7,005 bases of DNA from Campylobacterota bacterium (GTDB taxonomy: Bacteria > Campylobacterota > Campylobacteria > Campylobacterales > Sulfurospirillaceae): contig RZYK01000101.1 of NCBI GenBank assembly GCA_009930355.1, positions 1-7,005 on the forward strand, in the 5' to 3' direction. Of the stretch, positions 1-5,742 are shown in pieces. How positions within the stretch are numbered: position 1 is the stretch's first letter; every line of letters starts with the position of its first letter. Made by a program: the position numbers and the translations under genes. Under the pieces are notes generated by a model. The model had not been told where the DNA came from. It saw only the letters and a list, made by a program, of their open reading frames with translations, and made no database searches.

Positions 1-1122
1 AAGCGCCATAATCTCTTTTTTAAGGGCATCTTCGATTTTGATGCCAAACATGGTTTGAAATTTTTTCTTTGAGAGTTTGCCGTTGAAAAGATCGACCATC
101 AAGCGATAGTACATGCGAGAATTGACATCAAAAGTACGCTCCTTAACCACGGCACTTTTTCTTTGCTCAATACAGTTCGCGTAGGCATCGAGGGCAAATT
201 CATTGTGGTAGAGGGTATTGTTGAGAAAACTAAAAGAACCAGACCCCACACCCACGTACTCTTCATTGTCAATGACATATTCATCAAAAATCGCCTCTTT
301 CTCTTTGGAAAACGACCAGCCATGACGGGAAGGATAAGACTCTTTGAGGGATTCTTTGATGATATTAAAAAACTCATACTCATTGGTGAGGCTAAATTTT
401 CCCAGTGTTTTGGTGACACTGTTTTTAACCATGGATGAGGTCATCAGCGGATAAAAACTGCTCTGTTCAGGCGAGAGTTTGGTGAGCGTTTCAATATCGT
501 ATAAAAGATTCTCTCTACTTTGATTAGGAAAATTAAAAATCAAATCGACACTCGTGATAGGCAAAATACCGAGCATCGAGGCAATTTTTCGGTACACCTC
601 TTCGCCTGAGCCAAATTTCTCATAACGCCCTAGCTTTTTCAAAAGGGTGTCATCAAAGGTTTGCACGCCCACAGAGAGGCGATCGACCAACCCATCGAGG
701 CGAAGCACGGTTTTGGGTTGAATGTGATTAGGGTCACTCTCGCACGAGACGTGTTTGATGTCAAAGAGTTTTTTTACCAGTTCAATGGTTTTTATGAGCT
801 CCTCTTCATCAATGAGTGGTGTTCCTCCCCCGATAACAAGGTAGTTAAAACGGTATCCAAGGGCTTTTACATGTAAAATCTCTTCACGCAAATGTTTAAA
901 GTAGTGTGTTGCTGCCTCTTTGGTGTAGTTAAACTTATTAAACGAACAGTAGGGACAAAACATCGTACAAAAAGGAACATGAATGTATAACAAATACTCT
1001 TTATCTTCAGGCGGAGGGGGTAAGCTATCGGCTGGTTTTTTTACATGTAAATAGTGTTTGGTGTATTGGTGCATAAAATAGCTGGTTGCATTGGTAATAA
1101 TCTTAACGTGGTTTTCTCTCAT
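1..1122 (-). CDS. HemN/HemW-like radical SAM protein, C-terminus cut by window edge
   Basis: Translating the minus strand from ATG at 1122 gives 374 open codons to the left edge with no stop, so the 3' end is missing. The radical SAM cluster motif is CxxxCxxC at residues 52, 56 and 59, inside YIHVPFC. A glycine motif GGGTP lies at 98-102, SVGVQTFD at 150-157, and a GVGSGSFSF segment near 291-299, all in the order typical of the HemN/HemW (coproporphyrinogen III oxidase-like) family. True HemN normally has a fourth cysteine two residues after the third; here it is serine followed by phenylalanine, so a genuine coproporphyrinogen oxidase is less likely than a HemW/HutW/ChuW-like heme-handling or other SAM-dependent enzyme. 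The protein should be cytosolic with a 4Fe-4S cluster. An AGAGGA ribosome site at 1136-1131 lies 8 bases before the ATG, supporting this start. Family call firm, substrate unknown. Confidence 0.88.
   Translation of the reverse strand, partial: MRENHVKIITNATSYFMHQYTKHYLHVKKPADSLPPPPEDKEYLLYIHVPFCTMFCPYCSFNKFNYTKEAATHYFKHLREEILHVKALGYRFNYLVIGGGTPLIDEEELIKTIELVKKLFDIKHVSCESDPNHIQPKTVLRLDGLVDRLSVGVQTFDDTLLKKLGRYEKFGSGEEVYRKIASMLGILPITSVDLIFNFPNQSRENLLYDIETLTKLSPEQSSFYPLMTSSMVKNSVTKTLGKFSLTNEYEFFNIIKESLKESYPSRHGWSFSKEKEAIFDEYVIDNEEYVGVGSGSFSFLNNTLYHNEFALDAYANCIEQRKSAVVKERTFDVNSRMYYRLMVDLFNGKLSKKKFQTMFGIKIEDALKKEIMAL
866..877. repeat. TTTACATGTAAA palindrome, copy 1 (exact)
   Basis: Inside the radical SAM gene; read on the minus strand it encodes ILHVK (residues 82-86). 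With the flanking bases the palindrome extends to 14 bp (865-878). Confidence 0.9.
1040..1051. repeat. TTTACATGTAAA palindrome, copy 2 (exact)
   Basis: Inside the radical SAM gene, encoding YLHVK (residues 24-28) on the minus strand, 174 bases from copy 1. Confidence 0.9.
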
Positions 1123-1147
1123 ACTCTCTTTCCTCTTTCACTCTCAC

Positions 1148-1160
1148 TGTGAGCATTATA
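1148..1160 (-). promoter_or_regulatory. Predicted promoter of the radical SAM gene
   Basis: On the minus strand a perfect TATAAT occupies 1160-1155. This predicts a start of transcription near 1148-1150 and a leader of about 27 bases before the ATG at 1122. No good -35 box is seen, which is usual for Campylobacterota. The CTCAC-T-GTGAG inverted repeat (1143-1153) straddles the predicted start. The same bases also contain a plus-strand TATAAT at 1157-1162, because CATTATAATG is itself palindromic. Confidence 0.5.
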
Positions 1161-1183
1161 ATGCGTTTGTGTGATATTTCGAA

Positions 1184-1199
1184 GGTGATGAATGTCACA
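1184..1199. promoter_or_regulatory. Candidate CRP/FNR-superfamily operator
   Basis: The sequence is GGTGA, six bases, TCACA, which contains the perfect core GTGA-N6-TCAC recognised by CRP-type members of the CRP/FNR superfamily. Its centre (1191.5) lies about 42-44 bases upstream of the predicted start of the minus-strand radical SAM gene, near the class II activator position of -41.5. This is inferred from consensus and spacing only; the cognate regulator is not in the window. Confidence 0.35.
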
Positions 1200-1220
1200 G
1201 CTTCTTCACACTAGACTTAC

Positions 1221-1244
1221 GGTACCTCTTTAGTACCATTTTTT
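1221..1244 (+). terminator. Weak terminator-like hairpin
   Basis: GGTAC at 1221-1225 and GTACC at 1233-1237 can pair around a seven-base loop, followed by ATTTTTT. The stem is only five base pairs, so this is a weak candidate. No protein gene lies upstream on the plus strand; it would only make sense as the end of a short RNA starting near 1169. Confidence 0.2.
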
Positions 1245-1376
1245 AAGAAATTTTTTTAATTTCTCTTTGGCATTATAAAGAGTAAGCGTAATTTTTATGT
1301 AAATAAATGGTAACACAGAAAAAAAGGAAAAACGGGGGAATGGGTTTAAAGAAGTTGGAGGTGTACTTTAAACTTT

Positions 1377-1388
1377 ATTACATGTAAA
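1377..1388. repeat. Palindrome copy 3 (one mismatch)
   Basis: ATTACATGTAAA, intergenic, about 48-59 bases upstream of the predicted transcript start of the small exported protein gene. Confidence 0.8.
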
Positions 1389-1397
1389 ACTCCCTAG

Positions 1398-1419
1398 AAT
1401 CTTTAATAGATTAAAGATT
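1398..1419. promoter_or_regulatory. Perfect 10-bp inverted repeat in the -35 region
   Basis: AATCTTTAAT (1398-1407) is repeated as its exact reverse complement ATTAAAGATT (1410-1419) with a two-base spacer. It covers the -35 position of the promoter whose TATAAT starts at 1424, so a dimeric repressor bound here would block RNA polymerase. The stem is A/T-rich and has no following T-run, so a terminator is unlikely. The operator role is inferred from symmetry and position. Confidence 0.45.
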
Positions 1420-1423
1420 GGGT

Positions 1424-1429
1424 TATAAT
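1424..1429 (+). promoter_or_regulatory. -10 box of the small exported protein gene
   Basis: A perfect TATAAT lies 35 bases before the ATG at 1465, predicting a transcript start near 1436. The transcript would begin just before the palindrome at 1444-1455, whose last two bases form part of the ribosome site AAGGAG (1454-1459). Confidence 0.6.
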
Positions 1430-1443
1430 GAAGCTAGAAAATC

Positions 1444-1455
1444 TTTACATGTAAA
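1444..1455. repeat. TTTACATGTAAA palindrome, copy 4 (exact)
   Basis: In the untranslated leader of the small exported protein gene, overlapping its ribosome site by two bases. A bound protein or a folded leader could affect expression. Confidence 0.9.
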
Positions 1456-1464
1456 GGAGATGAT

Positions 1465-1951
1465 ATGAAAGTGTTAAAGTCTTTTTTTATGGGTTTATTG
1501 ATGAGTGCATCCATGCTTTTTGGAGCTGATTTTGGCTGGATGTCACAGCTAAATACACGCTATGTGTCCAATCCAACAGGGCTTCATTCGGGACTTAACG
1601 AGCGATTTAATGTAGGCGATGCCATCGTTTCAAGTGTGGTAAAAAGTGTGGCAAATCCTGCGGATGCGTATATGGTGTTGAAATTAGCCGAGATGTCCAG
1701 GGCTTAGTTCAAGTGCGGTTTTAAAGCGTTATGAAGCGAACAAACATCAAGGTTGGGGCGCTTTGGCGCAAAGTTTGGGGATCAAACCTGGTTCTGCGGA
1801 GTTTAAGGCACTCAAAGCGGGACACGATATGGACAGCGTTTCAAAGAAAAATATCAAAAATAAAAAAGAGGGCACTGAAAAGCCTAAAACGAAAAAAGAA
1901 GATGTGGATGATTTTATAGAAAAAGGCAAAGGTAAAGGCAAAAATCAATAG
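1465..1951 (+). pseudogene. Small exported protein, frameshifted
   Basis: The first frame starts at ATG 1465, five bases after AAGGAG, and encodes a signal peptide: lysines at 2 and 5, a hydrophobic core, and likely cleavage after A21. It stops at TAG 1705-1707. The +1 frame is open from at least 1700 to TAG at 1949-1951 and continues the protein convincingly: EMSG, then LSSSAVLKRYEANKHQGWG, then LGIKPGSAEFKALK. Removing one base within 1696-1702 (for example A1699) restores a 161-residue protein. The mature part has a GWG...LGIKPGS.EF.ALK stretch that I recall from uncharacterised exported proteins of several bacteria, and a very lysine-rich tail from about residue 125 (KGKGKGK near the end). 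Function is unknown; periplasmic location is inferred. The frameshift may be a sequencing error, a true mutation or, less likely, recoding at the rare AGG codon. Confidence 0.75.
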
Positions 1952-1976
1952 CATTTTAAAATTGTGCTAAATCGGT

Positions 1977-1982
1977 TATAAT
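1977..1982 (+). promoter_or_regulatory. -10 box upstream of ppaC
   Basis: A perfect TATAAT 27 bases before the ppaC ATG predicts a start near 1989. A TTTTAAAA palindrome at 1955-1962 sits about where a -35 box would be. The ribosome site AAAGGA is at 1997-2002, seven bases before the ATG. Confidence 0.6.
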
Positions 1983-2009
1983 TGCGAAAAAAACTCAAAG
2001 GATTTTTCA

Positions 2010-2927
2010 ATGCAAACCTATGCATGTGGACACATTAACCCCGATTCAGATTCGATTGTATCGGCGATTTCTCTCTCGTATCTCAAGACAAAACTCGGTG
2101 AAACCTGCACGCCCGCACGTCAAGGCGAGCTTAGCCCCGAGACAAAATTTATCCTCAGTACCTTTAAACTTGAAGCACCGATGCTCAAAAATGACTTTTC
2201 AGGGGACAATCTCTACATTACGGATTATTCAGACCTTGCACAAGCACCACACAATCTAAAAGAGACCAACATTTTAGGCATTATCGACCATCATAAATTG
2301 GGCGATATTACCACCACGACACCGCTTGAGTGCTGGATTCGACCAGTGGGGTGTACCAATACGATTGTCAAAGAGATGTTTGACCACTATAAAATCGACA
2401 TTCCAAAAGATATCGCTGGAGCGATGATGCTTGCGATTTTAAGTGACACCGTACTCTTTAAATCCCCAACATGCACCAAAGCCGATACCAAAGCGGTCAA
2501 AGAGTTGGCGCAAATTGCGGGTGTGGAAGATTTTAAAGCACTGGGTATGGAGATGTTTTTAGTCAAATCTGCGGTGAAAGGGGCAACTCCTCGTTCCCTC
2601 TTGCTTCGTGATTACAAAGACTTTGAGATGGGTGGCAATAAAATTGGCATCGGTCAGCTTGAAGTGGTTGATTTAAAAGTCTTTGATGAGATGAAAGAGG
2701 CCCTTTTTGCCGATATGAAAGCCTATAAAGAAGAGGGCAATCGCCATAGTGTGATGCTTTTATTGACAGACATTATGGTTGAGGGTTCTCAGTTTTTAGT
2801 GGTGAGCGATGATGAGAGCAAGATTGAAAATGCGTTTAACACAAAATTGGTAAACCATGAAATGTGGGTCGATAAAATCTTAAGCCGTAAAAAACAGGTG
2901 ATCCCCGTGATGGAAAAACAGTTTTAA
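2010..2927 (+). CDS. ppaC: Manganese-dependent (family II) inorganic pyrophosphatase
   Basis: The protein hydrolyses pyrophosphate to two phosphates in the cytosol, pulling biosynthetic reactions forward. At 305 residues it has the normal family II length. The N-terminal DHH domain shows GHINPDSDS at 7-15 (metal ligands H8, D12, D14), TDYSD at 71-75 (D72), the DHH signature at 93-95, and LSDT at 144-147 (D146). The C-terminal DHHA2 domain shows KIGIGQLEV at 211-219 and the substrate-binding basic motif SRKKQVIP at 292-299. All expected metal and phosphate ligands are present, and there is no CBS/DRTGG regulatory insert, so the enzyme should be the simple, unregulated form. It has its own promoter and a well-placed AAAGGA ribosome site, and is the first gene of a rightward run. 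No copy of the TTTACATGTAAA palindrome lies in it. Confidence 0.96.
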   Translation: MQTYACGHINPDSDSIVSAISLSYLKTKLGETCTPARQGELSPETKFILSTFKLEAPMLKNDFSGDNLYITDYSDLAQAPHNLKETNILGIIDHHKLGDITTTTPLECWIRPVGCTNTIVKEMFDHYKIDIPKDIAGAMMLAILSDTVLFKSPTCTKADTKAVKELAQIAGVEDFKALGMEMFLVKSAVKGATPRSLLLRDYKDFEMGGNKIGIGQLEVVDLKVFDEMKEALFADMKAYKEEGNRHSVMLLLTDIMVEGSQFLVVSDDESKIENAFNTKLVNHEMWVDKILSRKKQVIPVMEKQF

Positions 2928-2937
2928 AAGCGCTTTT

Positions 2938-3717
2938 GTGAAAAAGAGTCTGCTGAAAAAACGCTACCTTCTTCAAAATCCTAAAGAAGCAGTGCGCACT
3001 TTTGCCACTGCTTTCCCCTCCTATGAAAGGCTCTTTTTAGGGCTTTACCTTGAAAATGGCTCCCACGCTATCAACCCTTTGGGTGTTCTAAGCGTTCGAT
3101 TTGAAAATTCGCAAGAGCTCTCTTTGTTTGAGCGTGTGTGTCAAGCCTCTATTCTTAAAGAGGTAAGTGAAGATAGGCGCTATAAAAACCGTTTTCTCGC
3201 TTTGTTTGGTTTGCCAGAACGGTATGACTTTTCGCTTGAAGAGGTCTTCAAACGGTGTGATGCGCTTACCATGCACCCTTTTCAATGTGCTTTACGAGGC
3301 GGCATGAGCAGTCAAAAAGTCTTAAAAGTGTTGCTCTATCAGCAGATGAAATCCTTAGAAAATGCCATTTTAGCACTTTTAGACGATGAGGCAAAAGCAC
3401 CTAAACGCTTAAGTCTGTGTGCACATAGGAGCATTGCGCTTTTAAAACTGGGTGCGCCTTTGTTTGATGCTTCTTTGTGTGAGAGTTTGATAGAAAAATT
3501 ATCGCTTTTTACATGTAAAGAGAGGATTTTTTTATTGCAGTTTGTTCACACCGAGGTGTACGCAACCTTTAAGATGGATATGGATTTTTTTTTAAGAGAG
3601 CAAAGCGGGTTTTATCTTTTAGAAAAGAGTGAGATGCCCTTGCTTTTTTTACTGAAAAAAAAGCACAAAAAAGGGAGTGCTTTGGTGGCAAAAAGGCTTA
3701 GAAAAGCGCTGATTTAA
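2938..3717 (+). CDS. Uncharacterised 259-residue protein
   Basis: I do not recognise this family. The only suitable start is GTG at 2938: an in-frame TGA lies at 2908-2910, and the first internal methionine is about residue 112. The gap after ppaC is 10 bases, so the two are probably co-transcribed. There is no clear ribosome site; instead the bases just before the start form the perfect palindrome AAAAGCGCTTTT (2926-2937), overlapping the ppaC stop. The protein is lysine- and arginine-rich, with no signal peptide, no clear membrane segment and no obvious catalytic motif. The pattern of leucines and charged residues suggests mostly helices, and the C-terminus is strongly basic (KKKHKKG, then KRLRK). 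It is probably cytosolic. A palindrome copy at 3508-3519 encodes F191-T-C-K. Function unknown. Confidence 0.8.
   Translation: MKKSLLKKRYLLQNPKEAVRTFATAFPSYERLFLGLYLENGSHAINPLGVLSVRFENSQELSLFERVCQASILKEVSEDRRYKNRFLALFGLPERYDFSLEEVFKRCDALTMHPFQCALRGGMSSQKVLKVLLYQQMKSLENAILALLDDEAKAPKRLSLCAHRSIALLKLGAPLFDASLCESLIEKLSLFTCKERIFLLQFVHTEVYATFKMDMDFFLREQSGFYLLEKSEMPLLFLLKKKHKKGSALVAKRLRKALI
3508..3519. repeat. TTTACATGTAAA palindrome, copy 5 (exact)
   Basis: Inside the uncharacterised gene, encoding FTCK (residues 191-194), a different reading frame from the LHVK copies. Confidence 0.9.
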
Positions 3718-3755
3718 AATTAAATGTTCATTTGCTACAATGGTGTAGATATAAT
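3712..3755 (+). promoter_or_regulatory. Predicted promoter region of ubiE
   Basis: Two -10 boxes are visible: TACAAT at 3736-3741 and a perfect TATAAT at 3750-3755. The second would start transcription at about 3762, only two bases before the ATG at 3764, giving an essentially leaderless message; the first gives a leader of about 16 bases that includes GAGGG at 3759-3763. An AT inverted repeat (ATTTAA 3712-3717, TTAAAT 3720-3725) covers the -35 position of the first. An internal promoter would let ubiE-xseA be expressed apart from ppaC. Confidence 0.45.
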
Positions 3756-3763
3756 TATGAGGG

Positions 3764-4489
3764 ATGAGTTTGGAGACCAACGAAAATAAACAGCAAAAAA
3801 TTGTTCAAATGTTCGATGAAATCGCAGGAACCTACGATACGGCTAACCGTGTTTTAAGTATGGGCATTGACATTCAATGGCGTAAAACCGCTTGCGATGA
3901 AACCTTTGCACGCTATCAAAAACCCATTGAGTTGATTGTCGATGTGGCATGTGGTACGGGCGATATGATGGGATACTGGGCGAAACAGGCGAAAAAAGCA
4001 GGACGTGCCATAGGAAAAATTTTAGGTGTAGACCCCTCCGTTGGGATGACCGATGTGGGTAAACAAAAATTTCCAGAATTTGAGTTTGTGATTTCTGAGG
4101 CGACAGCGCTTCCTTTGGAGAATGAATGTGCGGATATTTTAAGTATCAGTTATGGCATTCGCAATGTGGTCAAACGTCAAGATGCATTTAGCGAGTTTGC
4201 CCGTGTGGTAAAAACTGGCGGTTATGTGGTGATTTTAGAGTTTACCAAAGATGAGAAAAAAGGTTTTTTCTTTGCTCTGAAAGATCTCTATTTGAATAAA
4301 ATTCTTCCTATCTTAGGCGGACTTATCTCTAAAAACAAAGCCGCATACGAGTATCTCCCCAACTCCATTGAAGGTTTTTTAACCTCATCTATGCTTCAAA
4401 AAGAGCTGAGTGATGCAGGGTTTGAGACAGAATTTTGCAAAAGTTTCTCCATGGATATTTCAACCCTTGTGATTGCTAAAAAACGTTAA
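3764..4489 (+). CDS. ubiE: Demethylmenaquinone / ubiquinone-pathway C-methyltransferase
   Basis: This SAM-dependent enzyme performs the C-methylation that completes menaquinone (MenG activity). Campylobacterota respire with menaquinones, so that is the likely role here. The 241-residue length fits the family. Seen in order: the family signature YDTANRVLSMGIDIQWRK at 24-41, the SAM-binding motif DVACGTGD at 60-67, GVDPS with the acidic motif II at 88-92, SYGIRNV at 129-135 and RVVKTGGYVVILEF at 147-160. The start is not certain: GAGGG abuts the ATG at 3764, whereas TTG at 3770 would have ideal spacing of six bases. A leaderless ATG start from the nearby TATAAT is a third explanation. The stop codon shares one base with the xseA start (TAATG), indicating translational coupling. 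Confidence 0.95.
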   Translation: MSLETNENKQQKIVQMFDEIAGTYDTANRVLSMGIDIQWRKTACDETFARYQKPIELIVDVACGTGDMMGYWAKQAKKAGRAIGKILGVDPSVGMTDVGKQKFPEFEFVISEATALPLENECADILSISYGIRNVVKRQDAFSEFARVVKTGGYVVILEFTKDEKKGFFFALKDLYLNKILPILGGLISKNKAAYEYLPNSIEGFLTSSMLQKELSDAGFETEFCKSFSMDISTLVIAKKR

Positions 4490-5742
4490 TGAGTCAAACC
4501 CTTAGCGTCTCGACGCTGAACAACCAAGTCAAATCTTTACTTGAGGCAACCTTTTTACATGTAAGCGTAGAAGGGGAGGTCTCAAGACCCACCTATCATA
4601 GTTCAGGACATCTCTATTTTACCCTTAAAGATGCGGATTCTTCCATTTCGTGCGTGATGTTTAAGGGCAATACGAGAAGCCTCAAATTTCAAGTCGAAGA
4701 GGGGCTTTCTGTGGTGGTGCATGGCGCCATTTCCGTTTTCTCACCTCGGGGAACGTATCAAATCAACTGTACGTCGATGGAGCCCTCAGGCAGTGGAGCT
4801 TTAGCACTGGCGTATGAACAGCTTAAAGCAAAACTCGGAGCTAAAGGGTACTTTGAGGCGGAGCGTAAAAAGCCTCTGCCTCGTTTTGTAAGGCACATCG
4901 CTTTGGTCACGTCCAGCACAGGTGCGGCACTGCAAGATATGCTCAGAGTTGCCACCAAACGCTGGCCTTTGGTGAAAATTACCCTGATTGATACGTTGGT
5001 GCAAGGAGAGGGTGCGAAGTTTGCCATTGCCTCCAATATCGCTCGTGCGGATGTTTTAGGTGCGGATGTCATCATCGTAGGGCGAGGTGGTGGCAGTGTG
5101 GAGGATTTGTGGGCGTTTAACGAGGAGATGGTCGCTGATGCCATCTTTACATGTAAAACCCCTGTGGTCTCTTCCGTGGGGCATGAAATCGACTATGTGA
5201 TTAGCGATTTTGTCGCTGATATGAGAGCGCCAACCCCTTCGGCTGCGATGGAGATGATCCTGCCTGATAGCGCAGAGATGCTTCAACGCCTTGATACCAT
5301 GATGGAGCAGTCTCATCTGCTATTTAGACGAATGCTTCATACCAAAGAAGAGCAGTTAGAACAGCTCAAACGTCTCTTTGCCAAACGCTCCATCGATGAA
5401 AAGCTCTCCTTGATGAAGAGCGAAGTGACGCTTCTATTGCGTCAATTAAACGATAAAATGCTTCTGCTTCAGCGTGAAAAATCGGCTCACGTTGCACTAT
5501 TGATAGAGCAACTGAGTTTTCAAACAAGGCAAAATTTGGTGAAAAAAGAGCAACTCTTAAGCTCGTATAGTCTTGCGCTCAATGCAAAAGAGCCAAGCCG
5601 TGACCAAAAAGAGTGCTATGCGCAAGTGGTGAAAGAGGGGAAAAAAGTGGCACTTGAAAAGATTGCGGAGGGAGAGACGTTTGAGCTACAAACGCCTCAT
5701 ACGATTTTAACGGCTCAAGCACTGCACCATCGAAAGCTCTAA
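4489..5742 (+). CDS. xseA: Exodeoxyribonuclease VII large subunit
   Basis: XseA is the catalytic subunit of the cytosolic XseA/XseB nuclease that degrades single-stranded DNA from both ends and acts in repair. At 417 residues it is slightly shorter than the E. coli protein. The N-terminal OB-fold (about 1-100) contains VEGEVS (27-32) and LYFTLKD (42-48). The catalytic domain shows ALQDM with D150, GRGGGSVEDLWAFNEE at 198-213 with R199, and SVGHEIDYVISDFVADMRAP at 229-248 with H232 and D235, matching the conserved residues of the family. Residues about 260-360 form the expected long coiled-coil, rich in leucine, glutamine and lysine, which binds XseB. xseB is not next to it. Palindrome copies fall at codons 22-26 (FLHVS) and 220-223 (FTCK). 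The 3' end overlaps the opposite deaminase gene by four bases. Confidence 0.96.
   Translation: MSQTLSVSTLNNQVKSLLEATFLHVSVEGEVSRPTYHSSGHLYFTLKDADSSISCVMFKGNTRSLKFQVEEGLSVVVHGAISVFSPRGTYQINCTSMEPSGSGALALAYEQLKAKLGAKGYFEAERKKPLPRFVRHIALVTSSTGAALQDMLRVATKRWPLVKITLIDTLVQGEGAKFAIASNIARADVLGADVIIVGRGGGSVEDLWAFNEEMVADAIFTCKTPVVSSVGHEIDYVISDFVADMRAPTPSAAMEMILPDSAEMLQRLDTMMEQSHLLFRRMLHTKEEQLEQLKRLFAKRSIDEKLSLMKSEVTLLLRQLNDKMLLLQREKSAHVALLIEQLSFQTRQNLVKKEQLLSSYSLALNAKEPSRDQKECYAQVVKEGKKVALEKIAEGETFELQTPHTILTAQALHHRKL
4554..4565. repeat. Palindrome copy 6 (one mismatch)
   Basis: TTTACATGTAAG near the start of xseA, encoding FLHVS (residues 22-26). Confidence 0.8.
5146..5157. repeat. TTTACATGTAAA palindrome, copy 7 (exact)
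   Basis: Inside xseA in the FTCK frame (residues 220-223), between two conserved catalytic motifs. The same gene carries copy 6 in the other frame. Confidence 0.9.

Larger units (their letters stand above)
1123..1464. other. Divergent intergenic region, 342 bases
   Basis: No convincing gene is present. The left part holds the promoter of the leftward radical SAM gene and a CRP/FNR-type inverted repeat. The middle holds a small hairpin followed by T residues (1221-1244), an AT-only inverted repeat (arms 1246-1252 and 1258-1264) and a spare -10-like TATAAA at 1274-1279. A 15-codon ORF at 1340-1387 is visible but doubtful. The right part holds the promoter of the rightward small exported protein gene, flanked by two copies of the TTTACATGTAAA-type palindrome. 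Confidence 0.7.

Noticed and set aside
99..419. Minus-strand ORF of 106 residues
   Set aside because: It overlaps the radical SAM gene in another frame and has no recognisable motifs or composition of a real protein.
661..876. Plus-strand ORF of 71 residues
   Set aside because: Antisense shadow of the radical SAM gene; its end is simply the Y-M-stop frame of the palindrome.
1221..1264. Strong intrinsic terminator in the intergenic region
   Set aside because: The stems are five GC-poor or seven AT-only base pairs, too weak for a confident call; kept only as a low-confidence entry.
866..1455. Palindrome as an ordinary operator of one regulon
   Set aside because: Most copies are deep inside coding sequence of unrelated genes, and only two of ten are close to a predicted promoter outside the riboswitch.
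1731..1919. Plus-strand ORF of 62 residues, and an antisense ORF at 1747-1941
   Set aside because: Both are alternative frames of the frameshifted exported protein gene; the frame with the LGIKPGS stretch gives the sensible continuation.
4758..5316. Three minus-strand ORFs within xseA
   Set aside because: Shadows of a strongly conserved gene whose catalytic motifs lie on the plus strand.
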